In this document: in pieces, positions 8,115 through 15,739 of the stretch | Numbering within the stretch: the stretch's first letter is position 1 | How the letters are laid out: every line of letters starts with the position of its first letter | Origin: Synergistaceae bacterium OttesenSCG-928-D05 | GTDB lineage: Bacteria; Synergistota; Synergistia; Synergistales; Synergistaceae | Assembly: GCA_030266985.1 (NCBI GenBank) | Contig: JAJDJB010000001.1 | Coordinates: 1 to 64,000 of the forward strand | Direction of reading: 5' to 3' | DNA length: 64,000 nucleotides | Notes under the pieces: generated by a model | What the model was told of the DNA's origin: nothing | The model's database searches: none | Seen by the model: only the letters and a program-made list of their open reading frames with translations | Translations under genes and position numbers: made by a program

Positions 8115-8211
8115 GTTATGACCTCCCGTGAAACAGTCTGCTTTTTAGCATAATGCAGACGCGTATTTTGGTATAGAAGGAAATTGCCACAATTATTTTT
8201 CTGTATTTGAG

Positions 8212-8251
8212 GCGCCGGACACGCGAATACGCGTCCGGCGCTTTTGTTTTT
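8212..8251 (+). terminator. hairpin between grdB and grdC, terminator-like on the plus strand
   Basis: GCGCCGGAC (8212-8220) and GTCCGGCGC (8233-8241) pair perfectly and can extend inward through CGCG. On the plus strand this is followed directly by TTTTGTTTTT, a typical intrinsic terminator, yet no plus-strand gene precedes it. On the minus strand, in the grd mRNA, the same stem has no T tract after it. There it would act as a stable stem between grdB and grdC. Confidence 0.6.
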
Positions 8252-9551
8252 AGAATACGGTCTGTTCGGTGATTGGCGTTTCAAGCGCCTTGAGGGATTT
8301 TTCCAGAATGGCGCGTCTGATTTCTTTTTCTTCCGCGGGCGTCTTTGCGGGATCGCCGAGCGGATAGGGGATCGCCACTGCGGGCACGATCCTGTTTGCG
8401 CCGACAGTCTGCGAGATCGGGACGATCGTACAGATGTGGACGACGGGGATGCCGGTACGTTCAATTTCTTTTACCATCGTTGCGCCGCAACGAGTGCACG
8501 TTCCTCAAGTGGATGTGAGGATTACTGCGTCAACGCCGTCTTTTTTCAGGCGCGCGCCGATTTCGGTTCCGAATTTTTTCGCGGCCGCGACGGGCGTACC
8601 GTTTCCAACTGTGGTGAAGAAGTAGTCGTAAAGTTTTTTAAATTCGCCGGCGCGCTCCATCTCACGCAGTTCGTCGATGGGCAGGACGCGGTTCGGGTCA
8701 TGGTTCGCGTAGGTCGGGTCGTATCCGCCGTGTGCCGTCGCGTACGCGACTTCTTCCGCGCTCTGGACGCCTGCGATGCTGTAGGTTCCGTATTTCGTCG
8801 CGCTGGAGGCCTCGATGCGGTCCGGGTTGCCCTTCGGCACGATGCCGCCGGAGGTGACCACCGCAATGGTCGCGTTTTTCATGTCGGTGATCGGCTGCGC
8901 AGGCGCCACGCGGTCAAAGTCGGGCATCGGATATTCGGTTTTGAAGGGTTCGCCTTTCAATTTTTTAATCAGCATATCGACCGCACGCTGCGCGCCGATT
9001 TTGTCGTTAAAGCAGTTGACGCGCAGGCCGCGCTCAATGTAGCCGCCCTCTTCTGGGCTGCCCGCCGTTCCGTTTTTGAGGATATCGAGCGTGAGCTTCG
9101 CCATCGCGGGAACGGCTGTTTTGATGCCGCGCGCGCTGTCTTCAGTAGATACGATGTAAACGCTTTTGCGGTACATATCGACGCCGGGGTTTTCCGCATA
9201 CATGCCGGTAACCGCGGGGATGCCAAGTTCTCTCTGCACCGCTTCCGCAACTGTTCCACACGCCGTGCCGTAACGGCCCGCGTTGAAGGCCGGTCCCGCT
9301 ATGACCGCGTCCGCGCCGAACACCGAGATCATTTTAAGAATCTGTGCGGTCGCCTCTTCCATATTTTCGGCGAAGTAGCCGTCGCCGCAGATGACGGTGC
9401 CGACGATTTCCGCGTTCTGGCCGAACGCGGCCTTGAAAGCCATGCCGGGTCCAACGACGCCGGGACGCGATTCTGGCGCGACGTCCGCTTTTTCTTCTCC
9501 GCCGATGCCGGCAAAGAACTGGTTGATATAGTGAACAATTTTATAGCTCAT
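8250..9551 (-). CDS. grdB: glycine reductase component B selenoprotein subunit, read through UGA
   Basis: This is the substrate-binding selenoprotein subunit of glycine reductase. The frame from ATG at 9551 runs 348 codons to a UGA at 8505-8507, then continues in frame for 84 more codons to TAA. The residues around the UGA read TSTUGTCTRCGATM, the conserved UxxCxxC site of GrdB, so the UGA encodes selenocysteine 349. Total length is 433 residues, as expected for the family. The start KIVHYINQFFAGIGGEEKAD is also diagnostic. A SECIS-like hairpin follows the UGA. GrdB binds the glycine-derived Schiff base of GrdE and passes the carboxymethyl group to GrdA. The two halves are one gene. Confidence 0.96.
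8463..8507 (-). promoter_or_regulatory. bacterial SECIS element and Sec UGA in grdB
   Basis: The UGA is at 8505-8507. Twelve bases later a stem CGTTGC / GCAACG (8487-8492 with 8478-8483) closes a GGC loop. The loop therefore begins about 18 bases after the UGA and starts with G, as required of bSECIS elements bound by SelB. Outer bases can lengthen the stem. Confidence 0.85.
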
Positions 9552-9564
9552 TGTTTTCGCCTCC

Positions 9565-10860
9565 CTACCAGGTTTTGGCGCCGAGCTTGTTGAAGCCGAG
9601 CTCGCATGTTGCGCCCGTGATCGCCTGCAGCTCGACTTCGATTGAGCCGTCCGCCCTGAGCGATCCGTCGAACCCGCCCGCGATAACGTCGACGTAGTCC
9701 GTGTAGCCGATTACTTTTTCAAGCGGCGGCAGTACGATCATCATGTTCGCGTTTCCGCCCGTAACGACGGCGTCCGCTTCTTTTGCGGCGTCCGCAAGCG
9801 ACTGGCTTCCGCCGTCGCGACCCGCGAATTCGTCGGTGATGAGCACCGTTTTGATTCCGATTTTTTCCGCTCTGCGGCAGTTCATGATGAGGTCCGCGTC
9901 GGGATTGCCGAAGCCTTCTTCGCTGATGACGAGACCGTCGACGCCGAGCATTTCAGCAAGCTTGATCGAGTAGGCCGAGCTGCGGCGTTTTTCGGCGAGG
10001 GTGACGTTTTCGTTCGTGATGATCACGCCGATGAAGTTGATGTCCTTGCCGTGGCGGTCGTAGAGCGCTTTGATGACCGGATTGTTCTGGTGTACGTAGG
10101 TGCTGTTCTTATCGCACGCGGAAACGCAGTTGCCGGATACAATCGCGCCGTCCATCGTCTCGTTCGGATGGATGAGCGACGGGATGATCTTCTTGCCGTC
10201 CAGTCCGTAGACGTAGGTGTCGTGCAGAAGTCCCTGCGTTTGCAGCATGTAGAGGTATGCGACTTTCGGGAGTCCGGGGTGCGCCGTCATCGCCTTCGCG
10301 AACGAGGGCAGCTCATAGGTTTCCGTTTCGTCCGCTTTTGCGCCCGCTTCAAGCGCCGCGGTCGCCAGGTAAACGGCGGCGCGCAGGCCCGCGATGCGGC
10401 ACGCTTTTTCGTATTCGTAGATTTCGATGCCGTCTTTGGGCTCGATTACGAGTACGACGTTGTTCGTCTTCGAAAAGGGCGTGTAGTCCGCTCCCGTTCC
10501 GCTCATGTCGACGATGCCTTCCTGGAAGCCGACGATCTTTCCGCATGTCACGACGGCGGCTCCTTCGAGCACAAAGGTCTGCCCCGAACCGACGGACTCG
10601 ACGTCGCCAATCATGCCGGGGAACACTTCACTTTCGTCTCCGACTTTGCAGCGCGGTTCGATCACGTCTTTGACGGGGACGATACGGACGCTTTCGCCGG
10701 GGCGCGCGATTTCCGCGCTTATTTTTTTGAAATTCTGCACTTCGTTGACTGCGGCGAGCAGGTCTTCCTTATTGACCTGCAGCACGCCGCCGGCCAGCAT
10801 GGCTGTCTTTTCTCCCCAGACGACGTTTTTCACTTTTGCTTTGAGCAGTTCAAGCTTCAT
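9565..10860 (-). CDS. grdE: glycine reductase component B, pyruvoyl-dependent proprotein GrdE
   Basis: This 431-residue precursor of the glycine-specific subunits of protein B is self-cleaved so that a cysteine becomes an N-terminal pyruvoyl group that forms a Schiff base with glycine. The cleavage site is seen as SGNCVSACDKNS, with Asn244-Cys245 at the expected place just past mid-protein. PYxx-like sarcosine or betaine versions (GrdG, GrdI) share this region, but the nearby glycine riboswitch supports glycine as substrate. AAGGAGTGAT lies just before the ATG. grdB follows after 13 bases. A functional operon also needs the selenoprotein GrdA, which is not encoded here. Confidence 0.92.
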   Translation of the reverse strand: MKLELLKAKVKNVVWGEKTAMLAGGVLQVNKEDLLAAVNEVQNFKKISAEIARPGESVRIVPVKDVIEPRCKVGDESEVFPGMIGDVESVGSGQTFVLEGAAVVTCGKIVGFQEGIVDMSGTGADYTPFSKTNNVVLVIEPKDGIEIYEYEKACRIAGLRAAVYLATAALEAGAKADETETYELPSFAKAMTAHPGLPKVAYLYMLQTQGLLHDTYVYGLDGKKIIPSLIHPNETMDGAIVSGNCVSACDKNSTYVHQNNPVIKALYDRHGKDINFIGVIITNENVTLAEKRRSSAYSIKLAEMLGVDGLVISEEGFGNPDADLIMNCRRAEKIGIKTVLITDEFAGRDGGSQSLADAAKEADAVVTGGNANMMIVLPPLEKVIGYTDYVDVIAGGFDGSLRADGSIEVELQAITGATCELGFNKLGAKTW

Positions 10861-10918
10861 GGGATCACTCCTTCTTAAATTTGTATTCCTTTGGACACCG
10901 GACTGAACGATTTAGGAT

Positions 10919-11353
10919 TTACGCCGAATCCCTCCCTGTCACTCTGGAAAGTGAGCCGGAAAGGACTCCGAACGTTTTCAGCGTTTCTTCCATGAGCACA
11001 AAATCGAGGTAACGGAAATCTTTTTCCGTCGCGGCCGGGTACTCCCCCGGCACGCGAACAATTTGCGCGTCTTCGAATACGCGCAAAGCATTCTCTATAA
11101 GCGTGAGGGATTCGATATCCGCCGTGCCGTCTCCGTCCTGCCTGTACAGGAGGATTGTGCGGTATGGCTGCTGATTGGGTTTGAAGTTTCCGTAAAGCGG
11201 GTTTGCGGCAATACGCCAGCCCACATGCACATAGTCGCGCGCTTTTTTGATCACGCTGAGCGCGCTGCCGTCGCATAGGACGAGCGCCCTGACTTTTCCG
11301 GCCAGGTCGCTGTTGTTACTGACGCACATACAAACAGAAGAGGACGCGAACAT
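10919..11353 (-). CDS. grdX: GrdX family protein
   Basis: This protein of 144 residues belongs to the GrdX family, found at the head of glycine reductase operons. Its function is unknown. The conserved core is ARDYVHVGWRIAANPLYGN followed by KPNQQPYR. The ATG at 11353 was chosen because GGGAGG (plus positions 11364-11369) precedes it by 10 bases. A longer in-frame reading to 11575 would run through the glycine riboswitch and must be false. It is the first gene of the operon, 58 bases ahead of grdE. An 8-bp inverted repeat encloses its ribosome site and start. Confidence 0.87.
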   Translation of the reverse strand: MFASSSVCMCVSNNSDLAGKVRALVLCDGSALSVIKKARDYVHVGWRIAANPLYGNFKPNQQPYRTILLYRQDGDGTADIESLTLIENALRVFEDAQIVRVPGEYPAATEKDFRYLDFVLMEETLKTFGVLSGSLSRVTGRDSA

Positions 11354-11396
11354 AGGATCCCCGCCTCCCGGCAAGTTATCCCCTGTCAGCGTCCTC
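11340..11396 (-). promoter_or_regulatory. inverted repeat enclosing the grdX ribosome site and start
   Basis: GAGGACGC at 11340-11347 and GCGTCCTC at 11389-11396 are perfect inverted copies, 41 bases apart. In the mRNA the upper arm lies just after the aptamer and the lower arm lies in codons 3-5 of grdX, so the stem would close over the Shine-Dalgarno and AUG. It is a candidate translational expression platform for the riboswitch. Confidence 0.45.
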
Positions 11397-11404
11397 GAAA
11401 GGTC

Positions 11405-11515
11405 GTTCCAGAGTTCTGTCCAGCAACAATCCTGATGCCTGAGAGTTTCGATCTTTTTCAGGGATCTTGCCCCTTCGGCGCCTGCTTGATACCATGCAGG
11501 TCTCTCTTGCTGCCT
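11405..11515 (-). promoter_or_regulatory. glycine riboswitch, single aptamer
   Basis: On the minus strand the conserved aptamer parts appear in order. They are a GAGAGACC region, a CCTGC/GCAGG arm, GCCGAAGGGGCAA (plus 11467-11479), CTCTCAGGCA (plus 11436-11445), and then GGACAGAACTCTGG. A P1 stem is formed by GCAGCAA (11507-11513) with TTGTTGC (11423-11429). Only one set is present, so it is a singlet. The trailing GGACAGAACTCTGG resembles the linker between aptamers in tandem forms, as in singlets with a ghost second aptamer. It should switch on the grd operon when glycine is abundant. Confidence 0.9.
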
Positions 11516-11531
11516 TCGCTCAGTATGGCTT

Positions 11532-11559
11532 AGTATAGCAACTGCTCCGGCCTTGTCAA
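11532..11559 (-). promoter_or_regulatory. grd operon promoter
   Basis: On the minus strand TTGACA (plus 11554-11559) and TATACT (plus 11532-11537) are 16 bases apart. Transcription would start near 11525, just ahead of the glycine aptamer. The match is strong, and the -35 box lies in the loop of a perfect palindrome. Confidence 0.75.
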
Positions 11560-11569
11560 CCGGAGCAGT
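11541..11569. repeat. 10-bp perfect inverted repeat around the grd -35 box
   Basis: ACTGCTCCGG (11541-11550) and CCGGAGCAGT (11560-11569) are exact inverted copies separated by 9 bases that contain the -35 hexamer. It could be an operator for a dimeric regulator of the operon. It could also be a terminator hairpin for the upstream transporter gene, whose stop is about 45 bases away, although no T run follows it. Confidence 0.6.
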
Positions 11570-11613
11570 GCGCAAGTTTATGATTTTTCGTTTATTTTCA
11601 GTTTATCCGGCAG

Positions 11614-12948
11614 TTACCATTTGCAGCCGGTGATGAAGATGATCGCGATGGTTGCCGGCGCTACGACGCGGCAGATCCAAAGCCATATTGTGTACAGCGG
11701 GAACACGCGTTTTCCATTGTCCGTAATCTCCGCTTTCGCACCATCCGCCCAGAACCAGCCTACAAAGAGCGTGATAAAAATACCACCCAGAGGCATGACG
11801 ACGTTATTCGTTACGAAGTCCGCCGCATCAAGGAAATCCTTGCCGGCAATCTGTGGGATGTGTCCGCCTACGGAAAGCGCGGAGGGAACGCCGAGCAGCG
11901 TGACGAGAACGCCCATCACAATCGCGGACTTATTGCGCGACATTTTGAGCTGGTCGATACCATAGGCAACGACGACTTCGAGCAGCGACATCGCGGAGGT
12001 CATCGCAGCGATGAAAAGCAGCAGGAAGAACGCGAAGGAGAAGATCGCGCCCATCGGCATCTGCGCAAAGACGATCGGGAGCGTGACGAACGTAAGGCCG
12101 GGGCCTGCGCCGGGTTCGATGCCAAACGCAAAAACCGCCGGGAAGATTACGAGACCCGCCAAAATCGCGACGCCGGTGTCAATCGTGACGACGGAGCGCA
12201 CTGCGGACGGCAGATACTCATCCTTCGGGATATAGCTTCCGTAGGTGATCATGATGCCCATCGCAAGGGAGAGCGAGAAGAAGCCCTGCCCAATCGCAGC
12301 CAGAATACCTTCGGAGGTCAGGTTCGCAAGATTCGGGCTCAAATAGAACTCGAGTCCCTTGCTCGCGCCCGGAAGCGTGACCGAACGGACGATCAGAAGA
12401 AGCAGGATGACAAACAGCGCGGGCATAAGCACTTTGCAGCACTTTTCAATTCCGCCGCTAATCCCTTTGTAGACGATCGCAATCGTCAGGGCCATAACTA
12501 TCATATGATAGCCAATTGCCTGCGCCGGGTCGGAAACGAACGCGCCGAAGAAGTCGCCCGCCCTGCCCGCCGCCGCTTCGGGAAGCAGATTGCCGAATGA
12601 TTTGATCATGTACGCAAGGCACCAGCCCGCGATGACCGCATAATAAGAAAGAATTACAAACGCGGAGAAGAATCCCATCCACCCGACGATCGGCCAAAGT
12701 CCGCCGCCAAGTTTTTTAAACGATCCTACAGCGTCCTGTTTTGCGTTGCGGCCAATCGCGAACTCCGCAAGCATAAGTGACATACCGATGATAATAACGA
12801 CGAGAAGATACGTAAAAACGAACGCTGCTCCTCCATATTTCCCTGTGATATAGGGGAAACGCCAAATGTTGCCCAACCCAACTGCCGAGCCTGCCGCGGC
12901 AAAAATAAAACCGAGCCGGCTACTCCATTGCTCTCTGTTTTCCGACAT
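11614..12948 (-). CDS. neurotransmitter:sodium symporter (NSS) family amino acid transporter
   Basis: This 444-residue inner-membrane protein has about 11-12 hydrophobic helices. It is a sodium-coupled amino acid symporter of the LeuT fold. The first helix segment AAAGSAVGLGNIWRFPYITG is the NSS signature that builds the sodium and substrate site, with the GNxWRFP core intact. Its length fits bacterial NSS members of the MhsT/Tyt1 size. It sits immediately upstream of the glycine reductase promoter on the same strand, so uptake of glycine or another fermentable amino acid is a reasonable inference. The substrate cannot be read from sequence. A promoter and palindrome lie upstream. Confidence 0.92.
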   Translation of the reverse strand: MSENREQWSSRLGFIFAAAGSAVGLGNIWRFPYITGKYGGAAFVFTYLLVVIIIGMSLMLAEFAIGRNAKQDAVGSFKKLGGGLWPIVGWMGFFSAFVILSYYAVIAGWCLAYMIKSFGNLLPEAAAGRAGDFFGAFVSDPAQAIGYHMIVMALTIAIVYKGISGGIEKCCKVLMPALFVILLLLIVRSVTLPGASKGLEFYLSPNLANLTSEGILAAIGQGFFSLSLAMGIMITYGSYIPKDEYLPSAVRSVVTIDTGVAILAGLVIFPAVFAFGIEPGAGPGLTFVTLPIVFAQMPMGAIFSFAFFLLLFIAAMTSAMSLLEVVVAYGIDQLKMSRNKSAIVMGVLVTLLGVPSALSVGGHIPQIAGKDFLDAADFVTNNVVMPLGGIFITLFVGWFWADGAKAEITDNGKRVFPLYTIWLWICRVVAPATIAIIFITGCKW

Positions 12949-12999
12949 AAAAGCACATCCTTTCTAAGTTGTTGAAAACGCACAATAAATAAGGCTTTC

Positions 13000-13014
13000 A
13001 CACGTAGAACGTGT
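13000..13014. repeat. palindrome ACACGT-aga-ACGTGT at the NSS promoter
   Basis: Two exact 6-base inverted arms separated by 3 bases overlap the -10 box of the proposed transporter promoter. This is the usual size and place of a repressor operator. Confidence 0.45.
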
Positions 13015-13040
13015 ATATCACATTTCAATTTGAAAAACAA
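13012..13040 (-). promoter_or_regulatory. probable promoter of the NSS transporter gene
   Basis: On the minus strand TTGTTT (plus 13035-13040) and TATACA (plus 13012-13017) are 17 bases apart. The leader to the ATG at 12948 is about 57 bases and contains GAAAGGATG as a ribosome site. Confidence 0.5.
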
Positions 13041-13081
13041 GCGAGCGGCGATCTTTTTTTCTACTGCATTTGTAAAAAAAC

Positions 13082-13119
13082 ACCTTGCTTTCAAAAATAG
13101 ATTTATTGAATAGCAAGGT
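13082..13119. repeat. inverted repeat upstream of the NSS promoter
   Basis: ACCTTGCT (13082-13089) and AGCAAGGT (13112-13119) are exact inverted copies with a 22-base AT-rich spacer, about 45-70 bases upstream of the proposed -35 box. It may be a second regulator site or a cruciform. Otherwise the 13020-13168 stretch is AT-rich with no gene. Confidence 0.35.
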
Positions 13120-13168
13120 TAATGTAACTTTTTTTGGTTTTTGGCGAATAAATAACTTGTCGGCAACA

Positions 13169-13209
13169 AAAAAGGCGGATGCAGCAAAAATTGAGCTGCA
13201 TCCGCCTTT
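13169..13209 (-). terminator. intrinsic terminator after ymdB
   Basis: A 14-bp stem is made by AAGGCGGATGCAGC and its exact inverse GCTGCATCCGCCTT around an AT-rich loop. On the minus strand it ends in TTTTTT, 22 bases past the ymdB stop. It also has a short T run on the other strand. Confidence 0.88.
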
Positions 13210-13230
13210 CGGCTTTGTATACGAAGATCG

Positions 13231-14016
13231 TTATGTCTTGTCGTGCAGGGACATGTTGACTCGGCGTATGTCCATACTTCTGCCCGTTTCTTCATCAACT
13301 TCGACGACGACGGCGTTGAGGCGAACTCCTTCGTCGCAGACTTCAAATTTACTTGGTATCCCATATAGAAACTTCGGGAGCACCGAATCGAGCGTCATAC
13401 CGATGGCGCCCGCGTGTCCGCCCGTCATGCCAACGTCCGTGATGAAGGCGGTCCCGCCCGGCAATATTTCCTCGTCGGCGGTCTGTACGTGCGTGTGCGT
13501 GCCGACAACAGCGGAAACGCTGCCGTCGAGCCACAGCGCAAGCGAACGTTTTTCGGACGTCGCTTCCGCGTGAAAATCAATGAAGATCGATTTCACGTCC
13601 GTGCTTTCGATCAATTTTTCCGCAACCCGGAACGGACATTCCAGAACCGGCATGAAGGCCCTGCCCTGCAGCGCCATTACCGCAAGTTTTTTGCCGTTTT
13701 TTTCAAAAACGCCGAACCCTCTGCCGGGCGCGCCGTCCGGATGGTTCGCGGGACGGAGCATGCGAGATTCGCTGTCCAGGAAAGGGACGATTTCTTTTTT
13801 GTCCCAGACGTGATTGCCGTTCGTGAGGATGTCGACGCCGAGCGCAAAGAGTTCGTTCATGACGCGCTCTGTCAATCCGAAGCCCGCCGCGCTGTTTTCA
13901 CCGTTCGCGATCACAAAATCGAACGCGCCGTGTTCTTCGCGCAGAACGGGCAGAGCCCGGGCGACTGCATCACGCCCGGGCCTTCCCATAATATCTCCGA
14001 TAAAAAGGATTCGCAT
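13231..14016 (-). CDS. ymdB: YmdB-like metallophosphoesterase (TIGR00282 family)
   Basis: This 261-residue calcineurin-fold phosphoesterase belongs to the YmdB family, which hydrolyses 2',3'-cyclic nucleotides and interacts with RNase Y in Bacillus. The metal-binding motifs are seen in order as GDIMGRPGR, NGENSAAGFG, TNGNHVWDKKE, FIDFHAEATSEK and GTHTHVQTADE. I place the start at the ATG at 14016, because AGGTG lies 7 bases upstream and the protein then begins MRILFIGD like its relatives. A GTG at 14025 directly after the rny stop is the alternative. It follows rny as a two-gene unit, as in many Firmicutes, and ends at a strong terminator. Confidence 0.9.
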   Translation of the reverse strand: MRILFIGDIMGRPGRDAVARALPVLREEHGAFDFVIANGENSAAGFGLTERVMNELFALGVDILTNGNHVWDKKEIVPFLDSESRMLRPANHPDGAPGRGFGVFEKNGKKLAVMALQGRAFMPVLECPFRVAEKLIESTDVKSIFIDFHAEATSEKRSLALWLDGSVSAVVGTHTHVQTADEEILPGGTAFITDVGMTGGHAGAIGMTLDSVLPKFLYGIPSKFEVCDEGVRLNAVVVEVDEETGRSMDIRRVNMSLHDKT

Positions 14017-14025
14017 TCGCGTCAC

Positions 14026-15564
14026 CTACTTCGCGTACTCGACGGCTCTCGTTTCCCTGATAAGAGTCACTTTGATCTGGCCGGGGTAACGCATTTCTTC
14101 TTCGATCTTCCGTGCGATGTCATACGCAAGTTTCTGCATGACGCCGTCGTCGGTCACCGTTGGAGCCACCGCGACGCGGACTTCTCTTCCCGCCTGGATG
14201 GCGAACGCCTTGCTCACGCCGCTGAAAGAGGTCGCAACCTCTTCAAGTTTTTCCAGCCGCTTGACGTACGCGTCAAGACTTTCCCTGCGCGCACCGGGAC
14301 GCGAAGCGCTCACCGCGTCCGCCGCCGACACAAGGATGGCGTAGATCGTCTGGGGTTCTTCGTCCTCATGGTGTGCCGCGATTGCGTTCACGATATCCGG
14401 CGCTTCGCCGTACCGTTTCGCAAGATCCGCGCCAATTTGCGCATGAGGTCCTTCGACCTGATGGTCAACTGCCTTACCGATATCATGCAGCAGTCCGGCT
14501 CTGCGCGCTTTCGATTCGTCCAACCCGAGTTCCGCGGCCATGATGCCCGCAAGATGAGCGACCTCGAGGCTGTGCGCAAGCGCGTTTTGTCCGTAACTTG
14601 TGCGGTAGCGGAGTTGCCCGATGATTTTAGTAAGTTCCGGATGCAAGTTCTTGATTCCGGTGTCAAGCAGAGCCTGCTCGCCGGTTTCAATGATCTGTAT
14701 CTGAACATCCTTTTCCGCGCGTTCAATGATTTCTTCTATGCGCGCAGGATGGATGCGGCCATCTACGACAAGTCTTTCGAGGGAAAGACGTGCAACCTCG
14801 CGCCGTACCGGATCAAAACTGCTGAGCGTAACGGCCTCGGGGGTATCGTCAACGATAAGATCTACGCCGGTAAGCGTTTCGAATGTCCTGATGTTGCGAC
14901 CTTCGCGCCCGATGATCCGTCCCTTCATTTCATCTGAGGGGAGGTTCACAACGCTTACGACTACGTCCGAAGTAAATTCGACGCTGCACCGCTGGACCGC
15001 AGTTGCAATGATCTCCTGTGCCTTACGGTCCGCCTCGCGTTTGGCGCGTTCTTCAAGCTCCTTCAGTCTAAGACCGATCAGGTGGTTCGCCTCGGCTTCG
15101 ACTTCGGCAAGAAGGAGGTCTCTTGCTTCCTCACGCGAAAGCTGGGCGATCTGCTCCAGCTTGGTGATGAGTTCTTGTTCCCGTTCTGTGAGCTTGTCCA
15201 GTTTTTCCTGAGCCTGCTCATGTTTCTGGCGAAGTTCCTCTTCTTTGCGGGAGATGTTCTCCGTTTTCTTGTCGAGGTTCTCCTCTTTTTGTTCCAGACG
15301 CCTCTCGGAACGCTGCAGTTCGTTGCGCCGTTCCTTGGTTTCACGCTCCAGTTCCTGCCGCTGCTTGTGTACTTCGTCTTTCGCCTCGGCGATCATTTCG
15401 CGTTTAGTCTGGTCCGCTTTTTGTTTTGCTTCCGAAAGAATCTTCTCCGCCTCCGAAAGCGCGCCTCTGTGTTTACTTTCTGATTGTTTTTTATGGTACG
15501 CAAAACCGAGCAAGGCGCCTATAAGAAGCCCCGCAACAGCGCATACCATCGCTGTTACTGTCAT
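14026..15564 (-). CDS. rny: ribonuclease Y
   Basis: This 512-residue membrane-anchored endoribonuclease starts mRNA decay. An N-terminal transmembrane helix ([19 protein letters not shown]) is followed by a long charged coiled coil to about residue 200. Next comes a KH domain with the [12 protein letters not shown] loop, then an HD domain with [16 protein letters not shown] and AAHHEDEEP. The start is set at the ATG at 15564, where GAGGTG stands 6 bases upstream. The in-frame ATG at 15591 has no ribosome site. ymdB follows directly. A promoter is visible at 15617-15644. Confidence 0.94.
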   Translation of the reverse strand: MTVTAMVCAVAGLLIGALLGFAYHKKQSESKHRGALSEAEKILSEAKQKADQTKREMIAEAKDEVHKQRQELERETKERRNELQRSERRLEQKEENLDKKTENISRKEEELRQKHEQAQEKLDKLTEREQELITKLEQIAQLSREEARDLLLAEVEAEANHLIGLRLKELEERAKREADRKAQEIIATAVQRCSVEFTSDVVVSVVNLPSDEMKGRIIGREGRNIRTFETLTGVDLIVDDTPEAVTLSSFDPVRREVARLSLERLVVDGRIHPARIEEIIERAEKDVQIQIIETGEQALLDTGIKNLHPELTKIIGQLRYRTSYGQNALAHSLEVAHLAGIMAAELGLDESKARRAGLLHDIGKAVDHQVEGPHAQIGADLAKRYGEAPDIVNAIAAHHEDEEPQTIYAILVSAADAVSASRPGARRESLDAYVKRLEKLEEVATSFSGVSKAFAIQAGREVRVAVAPTVTDDGVMQKLAYDIARKIEEEMRYPGQIKVTLIRETRAVEYAK

Positions 15565-15616
15565 TATTGTCACCTCTGTTCCAATTGTCATGGTTCGTAG
15601 TAGATTTTTTTTGTGC

Positions 15617-15644
15617 CTTATATAACTCTATACTGATTCGTCAA
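15617..15644 (-). promoter_or_regulatory. promoter of rny-ymdB
   Basis: On the minus strand TTGACG (plus 15639-15644) and TATAAG (plus 15617-15622) are 16 bases apart, each five of six to consensus. No clear intrinsic terminator was seen between this promoter and the recG stop at 15740. Confidence 0.6.
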
Positions 15645-15739
15645 AAATACAGCTTGTGCTTTTTTGTTACACGCCGATACATGTATTCTACCGAAAAAGC
15701 TGGTTTTCTACAAGCGTTTGAAAATGAAGAATGTCTTTT

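Noticed and set aside
8250-8477. Separate 75-residue gene downstream of grdB
   Set aside because: It is the in-frame continuation of grdB after the selenocysteine UGA.
8244-9593. Large plus-strand open frame opposite grdB
   Set aside because: It is an antisense shadow of a GC-rich coding region. The product has no recognisable features and biased Arg/Phe/Asp content.
10919-11575. Long reading of grdX (218 residues) from 11575
   Set aside because: The extra N-terminus is translated from the glycine riboswitch and promoter. The ATG at 11353 has the ribosome site.
13414-14937. 507-residue plus-strand frame opposite ymdB and rny
   Set aside because: Both minus-strand genes are certain, and this frame crosses their boundary without a start signal.
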